Source of the DNA: Enoplolaimus lenunculus
Lineage: Eukaryota > Nematoda > Enoplea > Enoplida > Thoracostomopsidae
DNA length: 64,000 nucleotides
Reading direction: 5' to 3'
Assembly: GCA_030248215.1 (NCBI GenBank)
Contig: JASANG010003959.1
Location: forward strand, 1-64,000
The notes under the pieces were generated by a model that saw only the letters and a list, made by a program, of their open reading frames with translations, was not told the DNA's origin and made no database searches. Below are positions 43,345 through 56,900 of the stretch, in pieces. Within the stretch, counting starts at the first letter, position 1, and every line of letters begins with the position of its first letter. Position numbers and translations under genes: made by a program.

Positions 43345-46300
43345 TACCAGCGCCAGGGTGTAACCGACGGAAACAGATATTGTGCTATATATACCAGCGC
43401 CAGGGTGTAACCGACGGAAACAGATATTGTGCTATATATACCAGCGCCAGGGTGTAACCGACGGAAACAGATATTGTGCTATATATACCAGCGCCAGGGT
43501 GTAACCGACGGAAACAGATATTGTGCTATATACCAGCGCCAGGGTGTAACCGACGGAAACAGATATTGTGCTATATATACCAGCGCCAGGGTGTAACCGA
43601 CGGAAACAGATATTGTGCTATATATACCAGCGCCAGGGTGTAACCGACGGAAACAGATATTGTGCTATATATACCAGCGCCAGGGTGTAACCGACGGAAA
43701 CAGATATTGTGATATATATACCAGCGCCAGGGTTTAAGAGACTTAAACATATATTGTTATATATACCAGCGCCAGGGTGTAACCGACGGAAACAGATATT
43801 GTGCTATATACCAGCGCCAGGGTGTAACCGACGGAAACAGATATTGTGCTATATATACCAGCGCCAGGGTGTAACCGACGGAAACAGATATTGTGCTATA
43901 TATACCAGCGCCAGGGTGTAAAAGACGGAAACAGATATTGTGCTATATATCCCAGCGACAGGGTGTAACCGACGGAAACAGATATTGTGCTATATATACC
44001 AGCGCCAGGGTGTAACCGACGGAAACAGATATTGTGCTATATACCAGCGCCAGGGTGTAACCGACGGAAACGGATATTGTGCTGTATATACCAGCGCCAG
44101 GGTGTAACCGACGGAAACAGATATTGTGCTATATATACCAGCGCCAGGGTGTAACCGACGGAAACAGATATTGTGCTATATATACCAGCGCCAGGGTGTA
44201 ACCGACGGAAACAGATATTGTGCTATATACCAGCGCCAGGGTGTAACCGACGGAAACAGATTTTGTGCTATAAATACCAGCGCCAGGGTGTAACCGTCGG
44301 AAACTTATATTGTGCTATATACCAGCGCCAGGGTGTAACCGACGGAAACAGATATTGTGCTATATATACCAGCGCCAGGGTGTAACCGACGGAAACAGAT
44401 ATTGTGCTATATATACCAGCGCCAGGGTGTAACCGACGGAAACAGATATTGTGCTATATATACCAGCGCCAGGGTGTAACCGACGGAAACAGATATTGTG
44501 CTATATATACCAGCGCCAGGGTGTAACCGACGGAAACAGAGATTGTGCTATATATATCAGCGCCAGGGTGTAACCGACGGAAACAGATATTGTGCTATAT
44601 ACCAGCGCCAGGGTGTAACCGACGGAAACAGATATTGTGCTATATATACCAGCGCCAGGGTGTAACCGACGGAAACAGATATTGTGCTATATATACCAGC
44701 GCCAGGGTGTAACCGACGGAAACAGATATTGTGCTATATATACCAGCGCCAGGGTGTAACCGACGGAAACAGATATTGTGCTATATATACCAGCGCCAGG
44801 GTGTAACCGACGGAAACAGATATTGTGCTATATATACCAGCGCCAGGGTGTAACCGACGGAAACAGATATTGTGCTATATATACCAGCGCCAGGGTGTAA
44901 CCGACGGAAACAGATATTGTGCTATATATACCAGCGCCAGGGTGTAACCGACGGAAACAGATATTGTGCTATATATACCAGCGCCAGGGTGTAACCGACG
45001 GAAACAGATATTGTGGGATATATACCAGCGCCAGGGTGTACCCGACGGAAACAGATATTGTGCTATATATACCAGCGCCAGGGTGTAACCGACGGAAACA
45101 GATATTGTGCTATATATACCAGCGCCAGGGTGTAACCGACGGAAACAGATATTGTGCTATATATACCAGCGCCAGGGTGTAACCGACGGAAACAGATATT
45201 GTGCTATATATACCAGCGCCAGGGTGTAACCGACGGAAACAGATATTGTGCTATATATACCAGCGCCAGGGTGTAACCGACGGAAACAGATATTGTGCTA
45301 TATACCAGCGCCAGGGTGTAACCGACGGAAACAGATATTGTGCTATATATACCAGCGCCAGGGTGTAACCGACGGAAACAGATATTGTGCTATATATACC
45401 AGCGCCAGGGTGTAACCGACGGAAACAGATATTGTGCTATATATACCAGCGCCAGGGTGTAACCGACGGAAACAGATATTGTGCTATATATACCAGCGCC
45501 AGGGTGTAACCGACGGAAACAGATATTGTGCTATATATACCAGCGCCAGGGTTTAACCGACGGAAACAGATATTGTGCTATATATACCAGCGCCAGGGTG
45601 TAACCGACGGAAACAGATATTGTGCTATATATACCAGCGCCAGGGTGTAACCGACGGAAACAGATATTGTGCTATATATACCAGCGCCAGGGTGTAACCG
45701 ACGGAAACAGATATTGTGCTATATATACCAGCGCCAGGGTGTAACCGACGGAAACACATATTGTGCTATATAGACCAGCGCGAGGGTGTAACCGACGGAA
45801 ACAGATATTGTGCTATATATACCAGCGCCAGGGTATAACCGACGGAAACAGATATTGTGCTATATATACCAGCGCCAGGGTGTAACCGACGGAAACAGAT
45901 ATTGTGCTATATATACCAGCGCCAGGGTGTAACCGACGGAAACAGATATTGTGCTATATACCAGCGCCAGGGTGTAACCGACGGAAACAGATATTGCGCT
46001 ATATATACCAGCGCCAGGGGTGTAACCGATGGAAACAGATATTGTGCTATATATACCAGCGCCAGGGTGTAACCGACGGTATCAGATATTGTGCTATATA
46101 CCAGCGCCAGGGTGTAACCGACGGAAACAGATATTGTGCTATATATACCAGCGCCAGGGTGTAACCGACGGAAACAGATATTGTGCTATATATACCAGCG
46201 CCAGGGTGTAACCGACGGAAACAGATATTGTGCTATATATACCAGCGCCAGGGTGTAACCGACGGAAACAGATATTGTGCTATATATACCAGCGCCAGGG

Positions 46301-48535
46301 TATAACCGACGGAAACAGATATTGTGCTATATATACCAGCGCCAGGGTGTAACCGACGGAAACAGATATTGTGCTATATATACCAGCGCCAGGGTGTAAC
46401 CGACGGAAACAGATATTGTGCTCTATATACCAGCGCCAGGGTGTAACCGACGGAAACAGATATTGAGCTATATATACCAGCGCCAGGGTGTAACCGACGG
46501 CCCCGCGGAAACAGATATTGTGCTATATATACCAGCGCCAGGGTGTAACCGACAGGAAACAATATTGTGCTATATATACCAGCGCCAGGGTTTAACCGAC
46601 GGAAACAGATATTGTGCTATATATACCAGCGCCAGGGTGTAACCGACGGAAACAGATATTGTGCTATATATACCAGCGCCAGGGTGTAACCGACGGAAAA
46701 CAGATATTGTGCTATATATACCAGCGCCAGGGTGTAACCGACGGAAACAGATATTGTGCTATATATACCAGCGCCAGGGACTAACCGACGGAAACAGATA
46801 TAGTGCTATATATACCAGCGCCAGGGTGTAACCGACGGAAACAGATATTGTGCTATATATACCAGCGCCAGGGTGTAACCGACGGAAACAGATATTGTGC
46901 TATATATACCAGCGCCAGGGTATAACCGACGGAAACAGATATTGTGCTATATATACCAGCGCCAGGGTGTAACCGACGGAAACAGATATTGTGCTATATA
47001 TACCAGCGCCAGGGTGTAACCGACGGAAACAGATATTGTGCTATATATACCAGCGCCAGGGTGTAACCGACGGAAACAGATATCGTGCTAATTAATCCAG
47101 CGCCAGGGTGTAACCGACGGAAACAGATATTGTGCTATATATACCAGCGCCAGGGTGTAACCGACGGAAACAGATATTGTGCTATATATACCAGCGCCAG
47201 GGTGTAACCGACGGAAACAGATATTGTGCTATATATACCAGCGCCAGGGTGTAACCGATGGAAACAGATATTTTGCTATAAACAGCGCATTTCCGGAAAA
47301 GTTTATATACCAGCGCCAGTGTGTAACCGACGGAAACAGATATTTTGCTATCCCCCCCACAAACCCCCAAAAATTTGAAAGTTTTATATACCAGCGCCAG
47401 GGTGTAACCGACGGAAACAGATATTTTGCTATAAATTTGAAAGTTTTATATACCAGCGCCAGGGTGTAACCGACGGAAACAGATATTTTGCTATAAAAAT
47501 TTGAAAGTTATATACCAGCGCCAGGGTGTAACCGACGCCATCGAACAGATATTTTGCTATAAAAATTTGAAAGTTTTATATACCAGCGCCAGTGTGTAAC
47601 CGACGGAAACAGATATTTTGCTATAAAAATTTGAAAGTTTTATATACCAGCGCCAGGGTGTAACCGACGGAAACAGATATTTTGCTATAAAAATTTGAAA
47701 GTTTTATATACCAGCGCCAGGGTGTAACCGACGGACACAGATATTTTTCTAAATTTTATATACCAGCGCCAGGGTGTAACCGACGGAAACAAGTTTATAT
47801 ATACCAGCGGCAGGGTGTAACCGACGGAAACAGATATTTTGCTATATACCCCCAGCGTTGCTATATATACCAGCGCCAGGGTGTAACCGACGGAAACAGA
47901 TATTGTGCTATATATACCAGCGCCAGGGTGTAACCGACGGAAACAGATATTTTGCTATAAAAATTTGAAAGTTTTATATACCAGCGCCAGGGTGTAACCG
48001 ACGGAAACAGATATTTTGCTATAAAAATTTGAAAGTTTTATATACCAGCGCCAGGGTGTAACCGACGGAAACAGATATTTTGCTATAAAAATTTGAAAGT
48101 TTTATATACCAGCGCCAGGGTGTAACCGACGGAAACAGATATTTTGCTATAAAAATTTGAAAGTTTTATATACCAGCGCCAGGGTGTAACCGACGGAAAC
48201 AGATATTTTGCTATAAAAATTTGAAAGTTTTATATACCAGCGCCAGGGTGTAACCGACGGAAACAGATATTTTGCTATAAAAATTTGAAAGTTTTATATA
48301 CCAGCGCCAGGGTGTAACCGACGGAAACAGATATTTTGCTATAAAAATTTGAAAGTTTTATATACCAGCGCCAGTGTGTAACCGACGGAAACAGATATTT
48401 TGCTATAAAAATTTGAAAGTTTTATATACCAGCGCCAGGGTGTAACCGACGGAAACAGATATTGTGCTATATATACCAGCGCCAGGGTGTAACCGACGGA
48501 AACAGGAATTGTGCTATAAAAATTTGAAAGTTTTA
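43345..48535. repeat. Large minisatellite, 47 bp unit passing to 64 bp unit
   Basis: Roughly 100 tandem units. From 43345 to about 47270 the unit is 47 bp (occasionally 45): ACCAGCGCCAGGGTGTAACC, then GACGGAAACAGATATTGTGC, then TATATAT. From about 47270 to 48535 it changes to 64 bp by TTGTGC becoming TTTTGC and addition of AAAAATTTGAAAGTTT. Units are highly homogeneous in the 47 bp part. Open frames within it only reflect the repeat. Confidence 0.95.
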
Positions 48536-48539
48536 TGTT

Positions 48540-48914
48540 TATGCCAACACAACAGAGACGCTCAAATATTTTTCTGGCTTTCTAAATTTTGAAGAAAAAT
48601 AGCGGATGCACCGAAATTAAAATTATGGATGAATTTCGTGATTTCTATTTCAGTTCGAACAATTGCAGATACGGAAAGCAATTTTTACAGGAAACAGATA
48701 TCCGGTTTAACACCCTGATATAATACATATATATACGCATTGTCTACTGCAGCAAATTACTTACGGCCTCAAAACCTGTGTTCTTTATGCATCAAAAACA
48801 CCTTTCAGTTTCAAGGTGCACACTGAGTCGCCCTCCAGTTCCGATACACCTGACACTATATCACTTTACTTCAAAATAATAACATAAATATTTCACATTG
48901 AATATAATTATCGC
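48540..48914. other. Flank of minisatellite with diverged unit-like sequence
   Basis: Around 48690-48720 GGAAACAGATATCCGG and TTAACACCCTGATAT resemble the minisatellite unit and its complement, consistent with a MITE end from which the array grew. No gene is seen. Confidence 0.45.
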
Positions 48915-49182
48915 CAGGATGTAACCGGACCTCCGTTTCCGCTTTCCTTTACAGTAAAAATCGGTGTCCGTTTCTGTTTCCGTTGTAGAGAGAGAAACGT
49001 TTACTGTCCAATATTAACTTAAAAATTACGATGCATCCGCCATTCTTTTATTAAAGTTTTAGAAAACCTAGCAAATCTTTGCACGCCTCAATTGTGTTGG
49101 CAGAAAAATAAAATATCGTTGAAACTTTTATGTCCCATATTTGTTTCCGTTTCCGTTATTTTTACTCTCCGTTTACACCCTG
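48915..49182. mobile_element. hAT-like MITE related to the minisatellite unit
   Basis: 268 bp, termini CAGGATGTAACCGGAC and the complement CAGGGTGTAAACGGAG, with flanks ATTATCGC and ATTATTAC (6 of 8). Both ends are followed by CCGTTTCCG/CGGAAACGG-rich sequence. The termini resemble CAGGGTGTAACCGACGGAAA of the minisatellite unit. Confidence 0.65.
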
Positions 49183-50033
49183 ATTATTACTGTATGACGC
49201 TATCCATTTTATCTCACGCATATAACACATTGTATTTGAAAGTAACTGCCAACAGTTCTCATATTTAATGCGCATTGGCCAGGCAAAAGAAAAATTGCAA
49301 ATTTTATGAACAAACATACCCTTGTGCAAGTTCACGTTTTTTGACCAAAGCTTTACTATAATGGCGTTAGCTCACCAAACTTTTCAGAACCAAGACGTTG
49401 GAGTTGGATTTCTGATACCCGAACCCTACGGACGACCATGCCAATTCTCAAAAAAATTTATAAAAAAACTTAGTCTATAGACATTTTCACTTCTACCAGT
49501 CCCCCAACAACTTTTCATGTATTGTTTATTCTGTGTGTGCTGGCAGATGCAAAGAGGGACGCATCCAGTCCGTCAAAATCTGGTATTTTGACATTGTTCT
49601 AAAACGGCAGTTTCGCACTCACGAGCTTTGTTACTATCGTGTGGTCCCCCGGTATAAATTTCTGGATCCACAGCATTGAATGTTCGTTTTTAGATTTTTC
49701 AGTTTCATAGTACAAACAATATATCACTTAAAGTAACGCTGTTAAGTTTTTAAATTCATTTATCTTCCAATTTTATAGACTGCATTTACTTTCAAACGGC
49801 GCAGAGAAACAGAAAAATATTGCACATTTTATAGCGCATAAAATTGTGTTCTAACGGTACAAATTGTGGAAATAATCGCAAAATGTTTAGCCACCCATTC
49901 AAAACTTTTCATATTCATGAGGTTTTTATTGTGCAAAATTCAAAAACCGACACAGTTTTCCGTTTGTAAAATTCTAAATTCGCACTACCAAAACAGCATG
50001 ATACACGAGTGTGCAACTATTGGTGTTCCGCTT

Positions 50034-50236
50034 GGTACAAAATGTATTGGCGAGCGTTGCGTTTTTGGCCGACCCCAACTTGTTTAAAGGGGGCGTTATC
50101 ACATGAATGCCTCTAAATTAAACTATAAGGGGAGCATGTATGACGCTGCATACATAAAGTGCCATGGTTCGCACCGGTTGTATCCCCTCTAAATAAAGGA
50201 GGTCGGTCAAAAACGCAACGCGCGCCTTTTGTACCC
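50034..50236. mobile_element. Small foldback MITE
   Basis: About 203 bp, inverted ends GGTACAAAA...GCGTTGCGTTTTTGGCCGACC and GGTCGGTCAAAAACGCAACG...TTTTGTACC. Short interior, no coding. Confidence 0.65.
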
Positions 50237-51007
50237 AGAATGTACCCAGTTGCATACTCTTGTTGAAGTATGCATCATCCACTCTTGGGACTACTGTGGC
50301 TTCAGCCAGATTTAAACAAGTAAAAAAACTCAAACTCAAAATAAAGACACACATATAAAAACTAAATTATCAAAGCGCTGTACATTCCACTATCATTGAC
50401 ACACATAGAGATCATACAGTGCTTACAATTGTCACACAAAGGCACTAAAAGAAATAAACATTCATTGAGCCAATTAAAATCTATGCAACTGTAATAAAAA
50501 GAATACTGTTCTATCCATAGGTACTAAAACACATACAGAATATAATTTTAACTTAAGCAGTAGCATACAGAGTTCTTCGCAAAAATTATGCTGCGAACGC
50601 GGCGTGCACGAACCCATAACTTGAATAAATAATTACTATACGTTGGCTGGGTTTCTGAAATCTTATTTAATTATTTACTTAAGTTATACACAAGTAATTA
50701 CATAAATCGCTGACTTAAGCAAATACTCACGTGTTCGATCAGAAAATATAAATATTTAATTTTTAGAAAAGTTAAAACAATTAAACTGAACAGGGGAATA
50801 TTAAATTCGGGACAGTTTTACCGATACATCGAATTTAGCTTGTCACAATAATTTAAATACTAAAAGTTGGGCCTAAAACAAACATCCCACGTTACATTTA
50901 GGGCCGTCCCTTTTTTGTTGGGCCTGCAAAAAGTAGGCCAACATAATATTAGACTATATTTTTGGTACTTTTTCCAAAGTTTAAGCTAATGTTTAGTAAT
51001 ATGCTTA

Positions 51008-51108
51008 ATCTACAATTATGGCCCTAAAAATAATCTACAGTTATGGCCCTAAAAATAATCTACAGTTATGGCCCTAAAAATAATCTACAGTTATGGCCCT
51101 AAAAATAA
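51008..51108. repeat. 25 bp tandem repeat, four copies
   Basis: Unit ATGGCCCTAAAAATAATCTA plus CAGTT, essentially identical in four copies. Confidence 0.85.
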
Positions 51109-51454
51109 CATTGATTAGACTTACGACGAAATATTGATACCATACGTGGGTAAACAAAGGATTAAATTACAGACCCGTAGCCAACTAACATTTTATGGGG
51201 AGATAAACTAATTTCAGGCTGGACATATGAAGATTTTGTATGATCCTCAAGCGACAAGCGGTGGTGAAATGTTTCTGGCAGGGCAAAATTTTTCTATCGG
51301 GGACTGACCCCAGCTGGCAACGGACCCGTTAAAATACTAAAAGAATTAACAGTTATACAAAATAATCGACAACCAAAAAATCACAAGCCACAGCAACACA
51401 AACACGCACATTAAGCACACTAGATTGAACACTAAAAGCCATGTATGCAGTAAT

Positions 51455-51845
51455 CAGGTTGCAACTGGAATTATAAGATACCGGAACCGGAAAACAAAAA
51501 TTCTTGTCACCGAAAAAATCACTTTAAAAGCTATTTTATCGCTATTAACTGTGTAAACACACCATTTAGGATGCCAAAATCTTGAAACAAATGCAATAAA
51601 GCTGAAAACGTATGATCAATTATGAAGTATGACACAAATTAAAAATTTTGGCAATACGCGCTCAGACAACTTTAAGAAAATAAGCTAGAATAATTTGTCA
51701 ATTTTTCTTAAATTTTCCACTGAGAAAAATTTTCAGTACCGAAAATACCGGAAAATTCCGTGAAAAAAATAACGGAATTTTTACCGGAAAGGATAGTCAA
51801 AATACAGAATTTCCCTACCGCAAGCGGAATTCCGGTTGCACCCTT
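51455..51845. mobile_element. hAT-like MITE downstream of E-Syt
   Basis: Termini CAGGTTGCAACTGGAATT and the complement AAGGGTGCAACCGGAATTCC, flanks GCAGTAAT (51447-51454) and GTAGTAAT (7 of 8). Interior has ACCGGAAA repeats. It ends about 70 bp beyond the E-Syt stop codon. Confidence 0.7.
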
Positions 51846-51914
51846 GTAGTAATATCTAAAAATATTTTCTACATTCGACCAAAAGTATTCATTGCCAGAT
51901 TTTAGGGAACATTT

Positions 51915-53985
51915 TTAACTTTTGAGCAGATTCAAATCGCTGGCGACGGCAGTTCTATGGCCTTCGGGTCCCAAATCGAACCTGAAATGATCAAATCATC
52001 GAGACAGAAACTTTACTTACACAAATGACCGGCAACATTTAATTCACCAGTGAATAAACTACGGAGAAGGTTCCGCGGTCAATAGAAAATTATTTCGTGA
52101 CTTGAATGCAGTTAACCTGCGTATAACATTCAAATCGACATAGAAAACATTCTAAGCTAATACATATCATAATAGAGCTCGTGATTGCATTTATTGCATA
52201 TATTTAAGACTACTATCTATAATAAAAGCGATGCTTACCATGACCGCAAGGGCTTTCCAATATTGTTATAGTTGCGTAAATGATACACAATCTGAAACAA
52301 AAATACGCACATCATTAGCAAATACGTCTCAGACACTATATAAAGTGTATTCGAAATCGCATTCAAAACACCGGGTCTGATCACGATCGCTGGTTTGGTG
52401 GACTCTATCGCTAGCATCGCGCCCGCAGAAGCGCTAGTATTAAGTTGTCAGTTACTTCAGAAAGCGATTAGAACCGCGATTACAACCGGGTTTCGCCTGC
52501 CGCAAATCTCTTCTACTAACGTTACAATCATCTTAAATATAACCCTGGCTACGATGTTGTCCTTAAAAAGTAAAACAATCCAGTAATAACAAATACTGAA
52601 AAAACGTTACCTGTCCCAGCACAGGTTTACGCCGAAACCAACCATAATTTGAGGCATCTTTAACGGTATATTGGATCGAATAGGTCGGCAAATCTTGTTG
52701 ACTTACGGTGAAATCGCAACTGCAACAACAGCAATAATAATAATAATAAATAACAATAAAAAGAATAATAATATTAATCTCTTTGGAACCTTCGTCTACA
52801 AGATTCTATTTTAACACCTTAAAACCGCAAGACACCCATTTTTTTTACATCGTTGCGGGCGGTGAAAATTCGCTGGAGCTATGCATTAATTACAACTATC
52901 ATGGACCTTCCAGCTTATTGATCTTGGTTTCTCAATGCATAAAGATTCAATTTACGCTGACGTTTACATACGAATAGACCCGGTCTGTCCGCCATGCCTA
53001 CATAGATCATTTTTGACAATACTGGCTACACAGTAAAACCTTGCCGGAGCGATGCCCGTGTGTAAGTCAGAGTATACAAGCATGGAACTTTGGCGTCCCT
53101 GGAAAAGTTTTAGCCCCAATACGGTCTTCTTCTAAAAATTATTTCGGCCGTGTTGGGCTAACTACAAAACTAAACGTACCTTTGATTCCACGTCGGATGC
53201 AAAGTATTTTCGACGACTAATGTTTTGTATTTATCAATTTTCTTGCTACCTTGTAACAGTTTCACTTTACAGTATGGATGAGCAGTATTGGCAGTGTTAC
53301 GCGATTGAAGGCCGCTGAAATAACTGAAGTGCCGCTAACATAGACGTAGCATAAAAATAAAAGAAACAAATTGTTATCTTAAGATCCAAAAACGATCATA
53401 ATCAACCACCTCCAAATCAACATCAAATTCTACTTCAAAATGCTTCGAATAAACCGTGACCTCGAAAATTTACCATCTTGTAAAAATTTCGTTGGTTAAT
53501 ATACCCAATCCTTCACAACCGGCATAAAATTCTCATCTTTCACACGTACTCCGCTGTGTAAAACAAAATCCTGAAAGTTATTTATGCGGTCATTAAGACA
53601 ACTACGCTACGTTGATTACCTTTTTCGTAGAACTGGCATCGCTTACCACTTGGACTACATAGATAACTTAAAATTAGTTCTACGATAATGAAATGCGCCC
53701 AGAAAACAAATTTGAAAACTTTTGATTATAAAATTAATATCATTAAGAACTAAACGTCAAATCAAGACATAACAGAGCCTCTGCAATATAAGTAAGTATA
53801 GCATATGAAATAGTATTCCACAAATTAGCAGTAACAAAACATACGAATAAAGTTCACTGCATGAATAATAAAATAGTGCTACATGCCTTGCCTGGTTAAC
53901 AGTTGTTGACAAGCAATGTTTATCTGGCTGATAGTTGATTGTTACACACAAATGACCCAGTTTTCCAACGGCAAGACTTGCGCTG
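51915..53985 (-). other. ESYT: E-Syt exons coding C2C and the C terminus
   Basis: LGHLCVTINYQPDKHCL, then NTANTAHPYCKVKLLQGS, then KTLVVENTLHPTWNQ, then FTVSQQDLPTYSIQYTVKD, then WFDLGPEGHRTAVASDLNLL and stop at 51915-51917. DPY is HPY and loop 3 lacks Asp, so no Ca2+ site. The basic KVKLLQGSKKIDKYK strand fits the phosphoinositide-binding face of E-Syt C2C that contacts the plasma membrane. Confidence 0.9.
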
Positions 53986-56900
53986 CTAAAACAACAAAAC
54001 GTAGTAAGACACATATCACACAATAATAACGTTGTTTACCAGCACATTTCGCATTACTTTGATTTGTTCCATTTTTGTACCAATTTTAATCCGTAATTGC
54101 TACAGTTCATCAGTTTGGAAACCTCTCCCAATCTAATGGATGGATGCTATACTCATTTGAGACTATGGGCCAAGGCTAGAAAATTTGGTTTCAAGACTAA
54201 CCTCAATTTCCGCTTGCGAACTCTGGCATACGACGGACTGCGCCGGCCAGCATTTCGATGATCCAACAAACTCGAACTTCGTCCCAGCCGTCCTGAATTC
54301 TGAGCCATTTCTTCATCCGGGTCAAGCAGATGGTCACCGCTTATTGTTCCGGGTGGAAGGGTAGATGCATTATCTATTGTACGCGGAAATGGCGATAACC
54401 GTTGTTGTTGTTGTTGTTCTTCATTTGTGCTTGATTTTGAATCCGGCCGACGTGCAGCGTAGCCATTGCTTGTCGAATCTAAAAATAGCAATTTTGCCAA
54501 TTTAGTTCATTATTTTGTAAAACGACAAGGGTGGCGCTATACCTGCTATACGGTGCCGTCCAACGCCGTGAACATCTATTCGCAACTTATGTACATATGG
54601 AGCCATATTAGATTAAACCATTTCGAAATAACACATGCGGTTACCTCTATACCACAAGCCAGTGCTTACTGATTAGATTTCCGGATTTTTCTTCCGTCAA
54701 ACTTTTTCTATTAAAGCAGACACCGGTTTAATCCTTATCCCAAATGCACAATAAAATTCAATTCGCAACAGCAATTAAATCCAAAACATTTTCAATTACA
54801 ATTTAAGCTTAGCGTGAGAACTCAGTGGCGGATTCAATAATACGCCAAACGCAGCTTTCGTGGCAAAAACGTACAAATTTATAACTTAAAGTTTTACAAT
54901 TTTATCATAAAAAATTGTATAATACGGCTGCCCCGCCCTGTTCTTTCTGAATTCGCCACTCAGCAAAATCAAAACATTTACGCAGACAGATATTAAAAAC
55001 GCAATGGTTATAATTTATAGGTTTAAAAACTTCATTTTTACCGATATTACTTTGGCCTGCTTGATTTGAAGGCTTTTCCTGAGTTACGTCTAAAGAACTG
55101 CGACGTTTCGGAGCCTGTTTACAGAATATCTGAAATTATTGAAAAACACACTGTTATACACCGTAAGCCCGCTCAGGTCACAGATGCAAGTACTTTGGTA
55201 GATTTTAGTTTGATAAGTTGCTCACTTATTTGTGAAAGTCAGCATTTCATTTCCAAAATACTTCACGACAACAATTGTAATTTTACCGTTTTTAATCAGT
55301 TGCTATCTGCTTGGTCCAAATCTTCTAATGTCACAAATCCTCGTTCAGCATAATGAAAACTAATGCGATGTCAGTATAGAAATTAAAATTCAGTCTTAAT
55401 TCGGCTCCGGCATCTGAATTTGCAAGCATTATGTTAAAATTCTTTTTTCAACTTGTCTATCGTTAGCATATAAATTTATTAAGCAATTCTCAAATCTCCT
55501 CAAACAGGACGGTTAAGAAACTACAGCGACTTGATTAGAACAACACAAATTGAACAACTGTAACTGTAACAGAAATTTTGATGACTGATACGATTAACAG
55601 GTCTTGTGTACGACAACAGATGGAAATTTTATGAACAACAAAACAAAGATAACTTTGCGCATTGGGAGCCGGGGGTGAACCAGCCGACAGTTTATGGTAC
55701 GTAAACGAGTACCAATAAAGATGACACCGCCTCAGTGAAGCGTATTACAAATATCTACAATTTTAATGAAAACTCAAACCAACGTTATGGCTGAATGAGG
55801 CATTGTACCACAAACATGTATCGCGGTCATAACTTTAATTGCTATAGACAGATAAATAGACAAATATCCCAGTGTTAAAAACCATAACGTAAATAAATTC
55901 AAATTACATCAGAAACATTGTTTCGGCCAAAGTCAAAATCTTTAGTTTCAATTGTGATTGCAAAGTGAAAATTCGCTCGGGAAACGAAGTATCTCAAGAT
56001 ACGTCTATTGCCTGAATAATGCTGATCTACGCCCTTTGTAAATACAGCCCTATCTCGCTCGTTTATCAAGATAAAACTTACGCCCTAAACTCAGATTGAA
56101 GACAATCCCAGTGCCCGATGGACCATATAAAAATATACAAAATACACTTTTATATGAGATACGCCTTAACTCAGAACGGCGACGAATTCTATTTCAATAA
56201 CATCAAACCCTTCACCTTAATGTATTATAATCAAAAGCCAGGGGCAAAGCTATGTATAGTGTATGCAGGTGAGTTTTAGCCAGCATTCATAATGCACATA
56301 TAATAAAATATGTCAACAACGTAAACAGCGGAGTATGCTGCATTTTGCAAAATTGCAAATAATTCAGTCATGGACTGAAAGTGCAGTAATTATGGCGATG
56401 CTGTCTACTACGTTCGCGATGCTCGCAACCAGGTTGCATTTAGAGACACGATTACAGTTGCGTTTCAAATGGTGATTATAAATGCGCTTGCAAACGATTG
56501 AAAAATTAATACTTGCGAATCGCGGTTGCAGTTATTATTATGGTCGTAGTAGACGCCAGCCGTAGAAACCACGTCTACAAACTATTGCACATTCAAAACC
56601 TGCGATCATGTCCGCGTTTGGGAACGCTATTGAGATGCCAGCTAACGCTGTTCATTTGGTTTCAATTCACATTGTGGTGCACGTATTTTGAGTGATATAT
56701 GACATTTACGCAGAAAGGTTACACATACAATATTCAAATATGCGGTCGCATAAAAAGACTAATATAAACAAATCAAAACCCAGCCACCTGCTACATTATG
56801 ATTGGTTAAATTTCAATTAGCTTCATTTTACAATAAAATTTTCAACAGACCATATCCTTCCCTTAAACGCATGTTTATATAGCGTTATCATTAATGCATT

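Larger units (their letters stand above)
49190..51440. other. Non-coding with small repeats
   Basis: No gene is seen. It contains a foldback-type MITE (50034-50236), a 25 bp tandem repeat (51008-51108), and AT-rich filler. Confidence 0.45.

Noticed and set aside
43709-47469. Series of open frames repeating YIPAPGCNRRKQILC-like sequence
   Set aside because: They come from translating the 47 bp minisatellite in rotating frames; no start context, codon bias or flanking exon structure.
43345-48535. CRISPR-like array
   Set aside because: The whole unit is repeated with no unique spacers, and the context is a eukaryotic genome. It is a minisatellite.
53502-53577. Exon-like DFVLHSGVRVKDENF ending in a stop on the minus strand
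   Set aside because: It has an acceptor-like CAG but would end E-Syt in the middle of C2C, whose remaining exons are found further on with matching phases.
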